Assembly: GCA_001657315.1 (NCBI GenBank)
Contig: LYSV01000014.1
Location: 28,356-92,355 of the forward strand
Source of the DNA: Flammeovirgaceae bacterium BBD 1991-12
Lineage (GTDB): Bacteria; Bacteroidota; Bacteroidia; Cytophagales; Cyclobacteriaceae
Direction: 5' to 3'
Length of the DNA stretch: 64,000 nucleotides
The notes below the pieces were generated by a model. That model saw nothing but the letters and a program-made list of their open reading frames with translations, ran no database searches and was not told where the DNA came from. The stretch's first letter is position 1; each line of letters begins with the position of its first letter. Shown here piece after piece: positions 16,361 through 24,336 of this stretch. Both the position numbers and the translations under genes were made by a program.

Positions 16361-17149
16361 TTATTCTGTCCATAAGTTTCCGATCGAATATGTTTTCGCT
16401 TTTCCGCCTATTATTACCCTGTCTTTTTTGTTTTGGCAATATAGTTTCCCAACTCTATCAGAAATTTGTATGGCATTTAACTTGTTCTTTCCGAGCCTTA
16501 ATGACCAAAATGGAATTAATGAGCAATGTGCTGAACCTGTTACCGGGTCTTCCAAAATTGACGCCTGGGGTGTAAAAAACCTTGACACAAAATCACAACT
16601 TTCTCCTTTTGCTGTCACAATTACTCCACCTGGGTCAAGATTTATTTGGTCAAATACCTGTCTGTCCACTTTGATATTCTCAATCTCTTGCTCCGTACCG
16701 TAAACCAACATATAGTCTCTTGATTTGTAAACTTCTACAGGTGCTGTATTTAGTGACTTTCCAATTATATCAGGTAGCTCTGAAGGAACTGGCATGCGTG
16801 ACGGGAAGTCTAAATTATACAGATCGTTTTTTTTTGACACAGTTAAATCCCCACTCTGTGTTTCAAAGATTATTTCGTCTTTAGGATAGTTTAATATTGA
16901 CTTTAGGCAATGGGCAGTGGCAAGTGTTGCGTGTCCACATAAATCCATTTCAATTTCTGGAGTAAACCACCGTAAATGTATTTTATCACCTCTATCAACA
17001 AAAAATGCTGTTTCTGCAACCGCATTTTCTTTAGTTATTTTTAATAATGTATGATCAGGTAACCAATCATTTAAAGGAACAACACAGGCGGGGTTTCCTC
17101 CGAATGTTTTATCTGTAAATGCATCTATTTGATAGAGTTCAAGTTTCAT
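16361..17149 (-). CDS. PhzF-family isomerase
   Basis: 262 aa, the normal PhzF length. N-terminal motif YQIDAFTDKTFGGNPACVV, the catalytic Glu in NAVAETAFF (about residue 47), RWFTPEIEMDLCGHATLATAH, and the second-half motifs FVSRFFTPQASILEDPVTGSAHC. The family folds like diaminopimelate epimerase and isomerises or epimerises small substrates. In this genome it stands alone, with no phenazine genes, so the substrate is unknown. Confidence 0.92.
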   Translation of the reverse strand: MKLELYQIDAFTDKTFGGNPACVVPLNDWLPDHTLLKITKENAVAETAFFVDRGDKIHLRWFTPEIEMDLCGHATLATAHCLKSILNYPKDEIIFETQSGDLTVSKKNDLYNLDFPSRMPVPSELPDIIGKSLNTAPVEVYKSRDYMLVYGTEQEIENIKVDRQVFDQINLDPGGVIVTAKGESCDFVSRFFTPQASILEDPVTGSAHCSLIPFWSLRLGKNKLNAIQISDRVGKLYCQNKKDRVIIGGKAKTYSIGNLWTE

Positions 17150-17166
17150 TTTTGCTCGCTCCCAGG

Positions 17167-17190
17167 AATTACCGCCAACGGTCGGTAATT
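17167..17190 (-). other. Hairpin with attC-like right end (site 11, partial)
   Basis: AATTACCG (17167-17174) and CGGTAATT (17183-17190) pair perfectly around an 8-base loop. Minus-strand GACCGTTGGCGG carries a GTTGGCG core. The left part of a normal attC is not seen. Confidence 0.4.
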
Positions 17191-17282
17191 TCTAATTTTG
17201 TTTTCAAAGGAATAATTATTTTTAAGATTGTTACTTCAGGTTTTCCATTCCAACTTTCAGTCGCCTCGGGTAATGTGATCAT
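17169..17282 (-). CDS. Small ORF, 37 aa, probable cassette remnant
   Basis: ATG at 17282 to TAA inside the hairpin at 17167-17190. The peptide begins MITLPEATESWNGKPEVTI and has a hydrophobic LKIIIPLK stretch. No family is recognised. Because its end is made from the attC-like hairpin, it may be the start of a gene cut by recombination. Confidence 0.25.
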   Translation of the reverse strand: MITLPEATESWNGKPEVTILKIIIPLKTKLEITDRWR

Positions 17283-17401
17283 TTCTATTTAAGTATTGTT
17301 TTTAGAGTTGCAAGCAACAAAAAAGAAATAAAACCTGCTAAAAAGAAATGTTTACAGATGTGAAATTTAATAAGTTTTAACCTTTATTGTAAGCCGTTTT
17401 T

Positions 17402-17983
17402 TTATCTAAATTGATTTGGTCTTTTTCCCCTGGCAGCCAATCGTGCTATTTCTTCAATTCTCTTTTTTCTTGTTTCAGTTCTTTTAGCAGTTACAACCCA
17501 ATGCAACATTACTTTTTTAATTGATTTTGACTGGTACTGAAAAAATTTCATTGAACTTTCATTTTTATTCAATGCAATGCTTAGATCCTCTGGTATGATC
17601 AATTCTTCAACATCATCCATCAGTGACCATGTCCCATTTTGTTTGGCAGTTTCTACGCTGTCAAAACCTGCTTTTGTCATTAGGTTGTTTTGGATGAGTC
17701 TGGCAACTTTTTCCTTGTTTATTTTTGACCATGTGCTATTAGGTTTTCTTCTGCTGAAATATTGCATATATCGTTCTTTGTCAATAGTCTTTTTAGTACC
17801 ATCTATCCATCCAAAGCAAAGTGCTTCATCAACTGCTTCACTCCAGCTAACAGAAGCAACTTTTGTTGATAACTTAAAATAAACAAGCCAAACAGACTGT
17901 TTTGACCGATGATTTTTTTCTAACCATTTTCGCCAATCTGTTCGGCCTTTAGGACAATATGTTTCTATTTCCTTTTTAGGCAT
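17402..17983 (-). CDS. YdeI/OmpD-associated family protein
   Basis: 193 aa, the usual length. The motifs WLEKNHRSKQSVWLVYFK, VSWSEAVDEALCFGWIDG, YMQYFSRRKPNSTWSKINKE and the C-terminal SIKKVMLHWVVTAKRTETRKKRIEEIARLAARG match the YdeI/OmpD-associated (bacteriocin-protection-like) family. The function is poorly known; members have been linked to peptide resistance. Single-gene unit, followed 3' by about 210 bp of A+T-rich DNA with no clear attC. Confidence 0.85.
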   Translation of the reverse strand: MPKKEIETYCPKGRTDWRKWLEKNHRSKQSVWLVYFKLSTKVASVSWSEAVDEALCFGWIDGTKKTIDKERYMQYFSRRKPNSTWSKINKEKVARLIQNNLMTKAGFDSVETAKQNGTWSLMDDVEELIIPEDLSIALNKNESSMKFFQYQSKSIKKVMLHWVVTAKRTETRKKRIEEIARLAARGKRPNQFR

Positions 17984-18000
17984 AACAGTCCTTTACTTGA

Positions 18001-18036
18001 AACGCTAGTGGGACCAGGTGGCCGCCTACTGTTCCA
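18001..18036 (-). other. attC-like site after epoxide-hydrolase gene (site 12)
   Basis: Minus strand GGAACAGTAGG ... CACTAGCGTTTC: AAC and GTT cores with TAG/CTA pairing and mismatches between. It overlaps the stop codon of the hydrolase gene (plus 18026-18028). Short and imperfect, so less certain than the others. Confidence 0.35.
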
Positions 18037-18979
18037 GCCATTTTAAGATGGCCTGGTTTGTTTCTTCCGGCTTTTCCTGCTGGATCCAATGACCGCAATC
18101 CAGACTGACAACTTCCACATTGGGCACGAACTCCGTTAGTTTTTCAGACTTCGGGATCACATCACGGTTGCCATAGATCATGAGTGCAGGCTGTTGAATA
18201 ATTGGGTTCACATCCGCCAATAAGTGCCAGTTGCGGTCCAGGTTCCTGTACCAGTTTATACTACCTGTGAACCCTGACGCTTCAAAGGCAGAAATGAAAA
18301 CGGCCAGTTCGCTTTCACTCATCAAGGGCTCGCCGGGTGGCGTTTCTGATCTGGCGAGATTTATCATCATCATACCCGGCTCGGGCGGTGCGGGAGGCAC
18401 ATTCCTGCGGAATATATTGCTAAGGAACTGGGAAGTGTTTTCTTCTAAAATCGCGTCCGCGACGCCTGGCTGTCGATTAAAGTGGACAAAATAGTAGTCG
18501 CCACCAAGTATTTCTTCCATGAACTCGATCCATGGCCTTTCTCCGCGCTCCTGGTAAGGCAAGGCCAGGTTTATCACTTTATTGACGCGACCTGGATGCA
18601 ATAATGTCAGCCCCCAAACGACCATTGCACCCCAATCATGACCGACGAAGGTAGCATCCTCGTAACCGTAGTGATCGAGAAGTGCGATGAGGTCACCCGA
18701 CAAGTGTTCAATGTCATAGTCTGTTACTTCAGTAGGACGGGATGAGTTGCCATAACCCCGCTGGTTCGGGACAATGACATGGTAGCCCACCTCGACAAGA
18801 GCAGGCACCTGATAACGCCAGGAAAAGGCATGCTCTGGCCAGCCGTGACAGAGTACAATAGGTTTTCCTGCATTTTCTCGGCCTGCTTCAAAGACTTCGA
18901 GTTCCACACCATTGACTGAAATAAGAGTGGGTCTGGGAAAATCGGTTGGATTAAATATTGTATCAATTACGTTTGTCAT
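18026..18979 (-). CDS. Alpha/beta hydrolase, epoxide-hydrolase-like
   Basis: 317 aa. Motifs of the soluble epoxide hydrolase group: HGWPEHAFSWRYQVPAL (HGxP oxyanion segment), NQRGYGNSSRP, and the nucleophile Asp in VGHDWGAMVVW (about residue 114). The cap domain lies in between, and the catalytic His is in SLDCGHWIQQEKPEE. The Asp nucleophile points to epoxide hydrolase or haloalkane dehalogenase chemistry. A WYL-type regulator gene lies 77 bp upstream on the same strand and may control it. Confidence 0.88.
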   Translation of the reverse strand: MTNVIDTIFNPTDFPRPTLISVNGVELEVFEAGRENAGKPIVLCHGWPEHAFSWRYQVPALVEVGYHVIVPNQRGYGNSSRPTEVTDYDIEHLSGDLIALLDHYGYEDATFVGHDWGAMVVWGLTLLHPGRVNKVINLALPYQERGERPWIEFMEEILGGDYYFVHFNRQPGVADAILEENTSQFLSNIFRRNVPPAPPEPGMMMINLARSETPPGEPLMSESELAVFISAFEASGFTGSINWYRNLDRNWHLLADVNPIIQQPALMIYGNRDVIPKSEKLTEFVPNVEVVSLDCGHWIQQEKPEETNQAILKWLEQ

Positions 18980-19056
18980 TTTTACGTGTTTTAAAGATTA
19001 ACTGAGACAAACGTATACCTGACATGTGACAGCCTTATGTCAAGGGTCAGCAAGAA

Positions 19057-19746
19057 TTAATGGTATTGGTCAAAATACTCTTGTAAAGTCAAATTGTGAG
19101 GTTCAAAGTTTTCTGATAGAACTGCTATTTTTTGGATTCTGTCCAATCGAAAAAACCGAAATCCCTTACGCAAACGACACCATGCAATCAAATACCAATT
19201 TTCGGCACTCAATAGTGCAAATGGCTCTATCAATCTGTTCGTTGCAGTACCCTCCTTATTTATATATTGTATCTTGACAAGGTTGTAATTGGTAAGTGCA
19301 CTTTGCAGGTCTGACAAATTGTTACTATTTCTTTCCTGATTTATGACCTGATTAAATTGAGTTCTATTAGCCAATAAATTTGCTTTGTCTTTGATGGTAT
19401 ATCTTAGAATGGATTTGATCTTATCAATTGCTTCCGAATAATCCTTTACAAATGAGGCATCCTTATTTTTCAATACTAACTGTTCTGCAAGTATTAAGGC
19501 GTTTGCCTGTTTTTCGGTGAACATTATAGGTGGAATTTTATATCCCTCCATTAGCGTATATCCTTTTCCCTCTTCGGTCAGAATAGGGACACCTGCTTTC
19601 TCCAATGCCTTTATATCCCGGTAAATCGTTCGTGTGCTGACGCCAAATTTTTCAGAGAGGCCTGGTGCTGTCAACCTTCTTTTGGTTTGCAATTGAGTTA
19701 AAATTGCAGCCAGTCTTGAAATTCTTTTGATGTCATCTCCTTCCAT
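19057..19746 (-). CDS. HTH_11 / WYL-domain transcriptional regulator
   Basis: 229 aa. An N-terminal winged helix (about 5-60; TAPGLSEKFGVSTRTIYRDIKALEKAGVPI) is followed by a WYL domain (about 135-220; LVKIQYINKEG, ENWYLIAWCRLRKGFRFFRLDRI). WYL regulators bind nucleic-acid or other ligands and usually repress nearby genes; here the next gene on the strand is the epoxide-hydrolase-like enzyme. The gene starts only 35 bp after the right end of an attC-like site, as the first gene of a cassette would. Confidence 0.9.
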   Translation of the reverse strand: MEGDDIKRISRLAAILTQLQTKRRLTAPGLSEKFGVSTRTIYRDIKALEKAGVPILTEEGKGYTLMEGYKIPPIMFTEKQANALILAEQLVLKNKDASFVKDYSEAIDKIKSILRYTIKDKANLLANRTQFNQVINQERNSNNLSDLQSALTNYNLVKIQYINKEGTATNRLIEPFALLSAENWYLIAWCRLRKGFRFFRLDRIQKIAVLSENFEPHNLTLQEYFDQYH

Positions 19747-19779
19747 TCAGAATTTGTTGAATTTCATTTGTTAATGGCT

Positions 19780-20015
19780 TACAACGATCCAGATATGGCG
19801 CTGTGGCACTGAGCTTAATTAATCGGAATAAAAGTAGCTTATCTGCCGGTGCATTCAAAGTATCGGCATGGTACTGCGCTATACAAATGAAGAACTCCCA
19901 GGGGGCAGAAGTAAGTAGAAAGCTCTTCAAGTTTCCTGGCAACAGATGAGCGGGATGTTTAGCAGACGCTTCGCAAAAAGCTAAGTAAGGTCATGTGCTA
20001 TATTGTTTGTTACCA
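19780..20015 (-). other. attC-like site upstream of WYL gene (site 13)
   Basis: Minus strand left end GGTAACAAACAATATAGCAC (plus 19995-20014) and right end GCGCCATATCTGGATCGTTG (plus 19782-19801). Both ends match site 1 (7301-7440): left 16 of about 20, right nearly identical. The middle is about 190 bp. This is the last clear palindrome of the array, at its upstream boundary. Confidence 0.55.
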
Positions 20016-20019
20016 GCTT

Positions 20020-20300
20020 TTACCTTTCGGTTGTGCAGTTATCGCTAATGACGCACTAAACTTAGTTCTGCTGCGTAGCGCGATTCCAATAAAAATACAT
20101 AGTATTTTTGATTCGGAAGTAAGGCGCATAGTAGCAGATCCAAATTGCCTTTAGGATCTTTGCCGGAAATCTTTTTTTGAATTTGTATGGCATTTAAAGA
20201 AAAGAAGGTCGAAGGGACGCTGGGAAATGGCACGAAGTTCAGAATCCCTTACAGTAGACTCCAAAATAGTGTCAGAAGTGTTAAAACCATAAGGGTAAAA
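20020..20300. other. Gene-free stretch between cassette array and glycosyltransferase terminator
   Basis: Two short open frames on the minus strand (ends near 20045 and 20151) overlap each other, show no family motifs and contain terminator sequence. They are not called as genes. The DNA may be a decayed cassette. Confidence 0.4.
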
Positions 20301-20343
20301 AAATGAGAGGCCTTCTCCAAATCGAAGAAAGCCTCTTTTGCTT
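20296..20343 (-). terminator. Rho-independent terminator of the glycosyltransferase gene
   Basis: On the minus strand AGAGGC (with inner CTTC) pairs with GCCTCT around a GAAG/CTTC inner stem, followed by CATTTTTTT. It lies about 60 bp after the stop codon at 20399. A second short hairpin, CTGACC/GGTCAG (20347-20370), stands between. Confidence 0.7.
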
Positions 20344-20398
20344 AAACTGACCACCATAGGTAAAGGTCAGCGAGATAACAGAGTTGCTTACCTTCCCT

Positions 20399-21580
20399 TT
20401 ATACCTTAGGGCTCTCTTTTGGCTCAGTATAGCTGTGCCGGGTATGGATAAAATTTTCTTTTACGTCAAGGGCTTTTACCAGGGCTAATGCCATCATCAC
20501 GATGACTCCGGGTAAGCCCAGTATTACCCGGCTCAGCTTTGCATGGTAATAAATTTTAGGCAAGGATATCAACATCGTAACCATAAACAAGGCAGCAGCG
20601 GATAGACTAACAATAAAACTTTGCAAGGAAATAAAGCCACTGGCACCAATGCACAGCATCAATACAATAACAAGGAGTGATTTGGGCAGCAACATACCCT
20701 GAAAACACTTGTGGAGCAGGTCCTTATTTCTGGTCTTGATGGCCAGGGGCATCATCATAAGGTACTTTTGGACCCCTACCAACATGCCAAGCACCCACCG
20801 GGTACGCTGGCGGATAAAGTTTGCAGCTTCGGAGACTTTTTCATCAAAGATATAGACACCCTCCAAAAAGTGGATTTTTACTTTGTCTTTAAGCATCTGA
20901 GACTCCATACCCTTATCTTCCACCATACTATCTGGCACCAGAGGGATAATATGCTTGTAGTAGCTGGTAGTAAAAGCTATACCTGAGCCAATAAGCGCGG
21001 AGGAAAAACCCATGGCTCTGGCGCCCCTCCTGAAAATATGGTTGCAAATTACCTCATTAGCACCATCCAGCACAGCCAGGCTGGTTTGTGAATTTTTTGC
21101 GGTACGATGTAGCTGCGCTACCTCGCAGCCAGCTGCCATTGCCTCATTTACTTTATCCAATACACCGTCAGCCATTACGTTATCAGCATCCAACAAAAGT
21201 ACAAAGTCGTAATCGCTGTCGTGTACATACCTCAATGCATGCTGTAAAGACTTTATTTTTGAGCTTTTGACGAAGTTCGGGCAACATACGGTGATGGGCA
21301 GGTTTTGCAAAGCATTAACAGTACCCGGCTTCAGGTGGTCGGCTATAACCAAAATATGAACGTTGCCTCCTGCATAATTGTGGGCAAGGGCTTTGTGTAC
21401 GGAGGAAAGGATGACCTGATCCTCTTTGTAGGCAGGTATGACAATTAGTGCATTTTTAGATTGCCCTCGTACAGTGGGAACACTGGCGCCGGATAGCCTA
21501 CCGGCCAACGCGAAAACAAATAAATAGGTTGTGTACATGAGCAAATAGGCCATTAAGAGATAAAAGATAAGGAGTCCCAT
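20399..21580 (-). CDS. Membrane glycosyltransferase, family 2
   Basis: 393 aa: an N-terminal membrane segment (about 3-25), a GT-A domain with VIPAYKED (47-54), the DxD-type DADN at 131-134, an ED pair at about 221-222 (MVEDKGME) and the QRTRW motif at 258-262, then C-terminal membrane segments (about 300-375). This is the layout of processive GT2 enzymes related to cellulose synthase, NodC and hyaluronan synthase. It should sit in the inner membrane and polymerise or extend a surface polysaccharide. A divergent second GT2 gene and a NodB-type deacetylase lie next to it, which supports a polysaccharide role. Confidence 0.88.
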   Translation of the reverse strand: MGLLIFYLLMAYLLMYTTYLFVFALAGRLSGASVPTVRGQSKNALIVIPAYKEDQVILSSVHKALAHNYAGGNVHILVIADHLKPGTVNALQNLPITVCCPNFVKSSKIKSLQHALRYVHDSDYDFVLLLDADNVMADGVLDKVNEAMAAGCEVAQLHRTAKNSQTSLAVLDGANEVICNHIFRRGARAMGFSSALIGSGIAFTTSYYKHIIPLVPDSMVEDKGMESQMLKDKVKIHFLEGVYIFDEKVSEAANFIRQRTRWVLGMLVGVQKYLMMMPLAIKTRNKDLLHKCFQGMLLPKSLLVIVLMLCIGASGFISLQSFIVSLSAAALFMVTMLISLPKIYYHAKLSRVILGLPGVIVMMALALVKALDVKENFIHTRHSYTEPKESPKV

Positions 21581-21945
21581 GGTGTAAAGTTGGTTTAGTC
21601 ACACTATCAATATAATACAAAAGTTAATTATATAGGCTATATAGTAAGAAGGAAAATTGTGGAATATAGCTGACCGATTGTGGAATAGTAAATTGACTTT
21701 TTTAAACAGATAAACTTACGCTATTCCCATTTACAAGGGATTCGAAAACAACATATCGTACAACTCTGGTTTTACTTTGTGACCGTATACTTAAGCTTAG
21801 GTATTGATTTAAGATCAACTTTAAAGTAATTTTAAGATTATCCTTTGATATTTTATTTTTCTATTTCAAGAAAAATTTATGCTCAAATTAAGCACAAAGC
21901 TGAGTCAAAATTACTTTGCACCCTTCTTCTTAAAATCATTCCGTT
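21581..21945. promoter_or_regulatory. Divergent intergenic region between two glycosyltransferase genes
   Basis: 365 bp of A+T-rich DNA holding the promoters of both divergent genes. TACTTTGC at about 21909-21916 is a near match to the Bacteroidetes -7 element for the plus-strand gene. No hairpin or regulator site was identified. Confidence 0.4.
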
Positions 21946-22812
21946 ATGACGAGCTTTGGTATTATCTTCCCTGATTCTACAACGGCTTTCAGAGAGAAGC
22001 ATCGTCGCTTATATTTTTTTTTCAGCAGATTAAAGCAACTATATTATCGTATCTGTCCCCCTTTATCTTTGATAAACAAGAAAAAAATATTGATAGGGAC
22101 AATTCCGATAATCATCAACAACTTTAACCGTTATAATTCGCTTAAGGTCCTCTTGAATTGGATTATGAGTCTTGACACCCCAACATCGATCCTGATTATT
22201 GATAATAATTCCAGTTTTCTCCCGCTCTTACAATACTACGAGGCCCTTGACCAATTGCCTAATACACAGGTTATTCATTCTACGAAAAACCTGGGGCTAA
22301 AAAGGATACTGCCGGTGAGTATGGCATTAAGAGGTTTTGACAAATACATTGTCTCAGATGCTGATCTGGTACCTTACCCTGACACTCCCATGGATATTTT
22401 AAAGAAAATGAGTCAGGTTCTGGACGAGAATCCAGAAATAAATCATGTAGGTGCTTCCCTTGAAATAAAGGACATCCCTTCTTATTACCCTTTTCGACGA
22501 GAGGTTCTTCAATGGGAAGGGAAATACTGGAAAAACAGATCAGGCAAAGAGACTTTTATAGCTCCTGTGGACACCACTTTTGGCATGTATCGCAGATCTT
22601 CTTTGGTTACAAACATCTCAAATTCCCTGCGCCTTGACCGTCCCTACACCTTAAAGCATGTTGACTGGTATGTAAACCCCCGAAACCTGACCGAAGAACA
22701 AAGATTTTACATTGATAGATGTTCATGTCTTTCAACCTGGAATACAAAGCTAAAAAATCACCTCAAGCCAGATTATCTTTTTTCAGACCAGTCAGGGGGT
22801 CCAAAAAGGTAA
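21946..22812 (+). CDS. Glycosyltransferase, family 2 type
   Basis: 288 aa, soluble. GT-A core: TIPIIINNFNRYNSLKVLL at the nucleotide-binding start (about 52-70), ILIIDNNSS (about 82-90), and the DxD motif DAD at 138-140 followed by LVPYPDTP. GMYRRSSL and the LKHVDWYVNP acceptor-side region follow. The protein should add a single sugar to a polysaccharide or lipid acceptor. It converges on the deacetylase gene, and the last 50 bp of the two genes overlap on opposite strands. Confidence 0.8.
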   Translation: MTSFGIIFPDSTTAFREKHRRLYFFFSRLKQLYYRICPPLSLINKKKILIGTIPIIINNFNRYNSLKVLLNWIMSLDTPTSILIIDNNSSFLPLLQYYEALDQLPNTQVIHSTKNLGLKRILPVSMALRGFDKYIVSDADLVPYPDTPMDILKKMSQVLDENPEINHVGASLEIKDIPSYYPFRREVLQWEGKYWKNRSGKETFIAPVDTTFGMYRRSSLVTNISNSLRLDRPYTLKHVDWYVNPRNLTEEQRFYIDRCSCLSTWNTKLKNHLKPDYLFSDQSGGPKR

Positions 22813-23644
22813 TTCCCTTTTGTTCCATGTATTCAATAATTCTGTAAAAAAGCCAACTGGTAGAAGTATGGTCATGAAGGAGAACAAGATCATTTGAAAA
22901 TAAGTAGTTCAATCCATGAGGTTCTGATATACAGCCGAAATCGGTAACGGGATCGTCAGCATCTATCCGATCGCAGACATACCGAAGAAAGTTATGCCTA
23001 TTCCAATCATTATTATACCTCCATTCACGAACATCAAATGTCCAGTTCCAGTCATATCCAACATTCATCTGTTGATAAAAGGAATAGGTGATCCCATAAA
23101 CCTCTGGTCTCACATAGCCTAAATCCCGGAGGCAAGTCTGTATTTGTTCCTTTCTTATCATTCCATGACGATTTTTCCCTGACAAATAATGTTCGAAACC
23201 GGCTTTGGATAAAAGTTGGAAAATTTGACACAGCTTTTTCCCGGGACCTGCCTGTCCTTTTATGAATGCGTTGGAAAAGGGAGAGAGATCAAACCCGAAT
23301 TTGAAATCACCTTTATCTCCATATGGAAAACGAAATAATTTGTGATAAACTGATATACCACAATTTCGATAAATCTCACCTATGAGATCGTCCGTTTTTT
23401 TAATTTGCTCGATACAAGAGGTTAGTGGAAGTAGTGAAAATCGTTGGTGATCATAGGCATGGTTGCCAATACAATACCCATACTCAACCGCCTCAGACAA
23501 ATCTGTCAAATGATTTTTGATTAGATCGCCGCGGCAGAAGAACACAGCTGGGATCTGTTTTCTATGTAAGAATCTAACCTTCTCCGCAAAATCATCGGAA
23601 GGGCTGTCATCAATAGTGAGATAGATTCCTTTTTTGAATGCCAC
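22763..23644 (-). CDS. Polysaccharide deacetylase, NodB homology domain
   Basis: 293 aa. NodB motifs are complete: LTIDDSPSDD with the Asp pair at 12-13, metal-binding H62 and H66 (GNHAYDHQRF), RFPYG at 105-109, and a C-terminal LLHDH. It should remove N- or O-acetyl groups from a surface polysaccharide or peptidoglycan. There is no clear signal peptide, so it may act in the cytoplasm on precursors. It overlaps the convergent GT2 gene by 50 bp at the 3' ends. Confidence 0.87.
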   Translation of the reverse strand: MAFKKGIYLTIDDSPSDDFAEKVRFLHRKQIPAVFFCRGDLIKNHLTDLSEAVEYGYCIGNHAYDHQRFSLLPLTSCIEQIKKTDDLIGEIYRNCGISVYHKLFRFPYGDKGDFKFGFDLSPFSNAFIKGQAGPGKKLCQIFQLLSKAGFEHYLSGKNRHGMIRKEQIQTCLRDLGYVRPEVYGITYSFYQQMNVGYDWNWTFDVREWRYNNDWNRHNFLRYVCDRIDADDPVTDFGCISEPHGLNYLFSNDLVLLHDHTSTSWLFYRIIEYMEQKGITFLDPLTGLKKDNLA

Positions 23645-23853
23645 TGGTGAACTATAAGATGCATAATTTACGGAATTCCGAGATGTTATGAAATTCTATT
23701 ATTGGCTTATGAAAGTAGCCTGCCTTCTTCAAAGACATTGTAAAAACTCACGTTTTTCACTGCTCTATGTTCGCTGGCCTTCACCCCAATTACAGGAATA
23801 AAAAAGTAAATGGTTCATGTGACGGCTCCTTGAACCTGATGATCCACAACCGA

Positions 23854-24336
23854 TCACATCTGTCTGACCAGGCCTTTTCTTATCATTCTATAGTTTACGA
23901 TCTCTACTCCCTGCAGATGCCTGACATTTTCCTTTTCTACCTCAAATCCTTTTCGCTCAAAAAACGGTCTGGCTGTTTTGCTGACATTGGCCCATAAGTA
24001 AGAGCTGTTCTTCCTCCTGCTCTCGCTTACCAGCTCTTCATATATACGATCGGCTATGCCCTTCCGCAGGTGATTGGCGGCAACATACAGAAAGTCTATA
24101 TACTCTCCATTATGAATAGAACCAAAACCAACGATCTCATCATCCAGCACCGCCACCAGAAAATACTGATCCTGTATGGCTTTCAGAAGCCGGTCCTTAT
24201 TATCCACCGCAACGGACCAGGCCTTTCGCTGAACGGGTGAATATTCATGCGTACAGGCGTTAAGAATGGAATGCTGACAAACACGGATGATCTCCTCAAC
24301 ATCATGAGCTTCAGCCTTACGGATCACCACGTTCAT
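23854..24336 (-). CDS. GNAT-family N-acetyltransferase
   Basis: 160 aa from the ATG at 24336 (MNVVIRKAEAHDVEEI); a longer frame to 24471 only reads the preceding gene. GNAT features: IRKAEAHDVEEIIRV at the N-terminus, the core strand VAVLDDEIVGFGSI, acetyl-CoA motif region LYVAANHLRKGIADRIYEEL (R/QxxGxG/A-like) and the late FFERKGFEVEKE. The start overlaps the stop of the methyltransferase gene by four bases, so the two are coupled. Substrate unknown. Confidence 0.87.
   Translation of the reverse strand: MNVVIRKAEAHDVEEIIRVCQHSILNACTHEYSPVQRKAWSVAVDNKDRLLKAIQDQYFLVAVLDDEIVGFGSIHNGEYIDFLYVAANHLRKGIADRIYEELVSESRRKNSSYLWANVSKTARPFFERKGFEVEKENVRHLQGVEIVNYRMIRKGLVRQM

Noticed and set aside
19733..19942. 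69-aa open frame on the minus strand before the WYL gene
   Set aside because: It runs through the middle and right end of an attC-like site and overlaps the WYL start; it has no family motif.
20045..20357. Two overlapping open frames (62 and 68 aa) on the minus strand
   Set aside because: They contain the terminator hairpin of the neighbouring gene and show no domain pattern.
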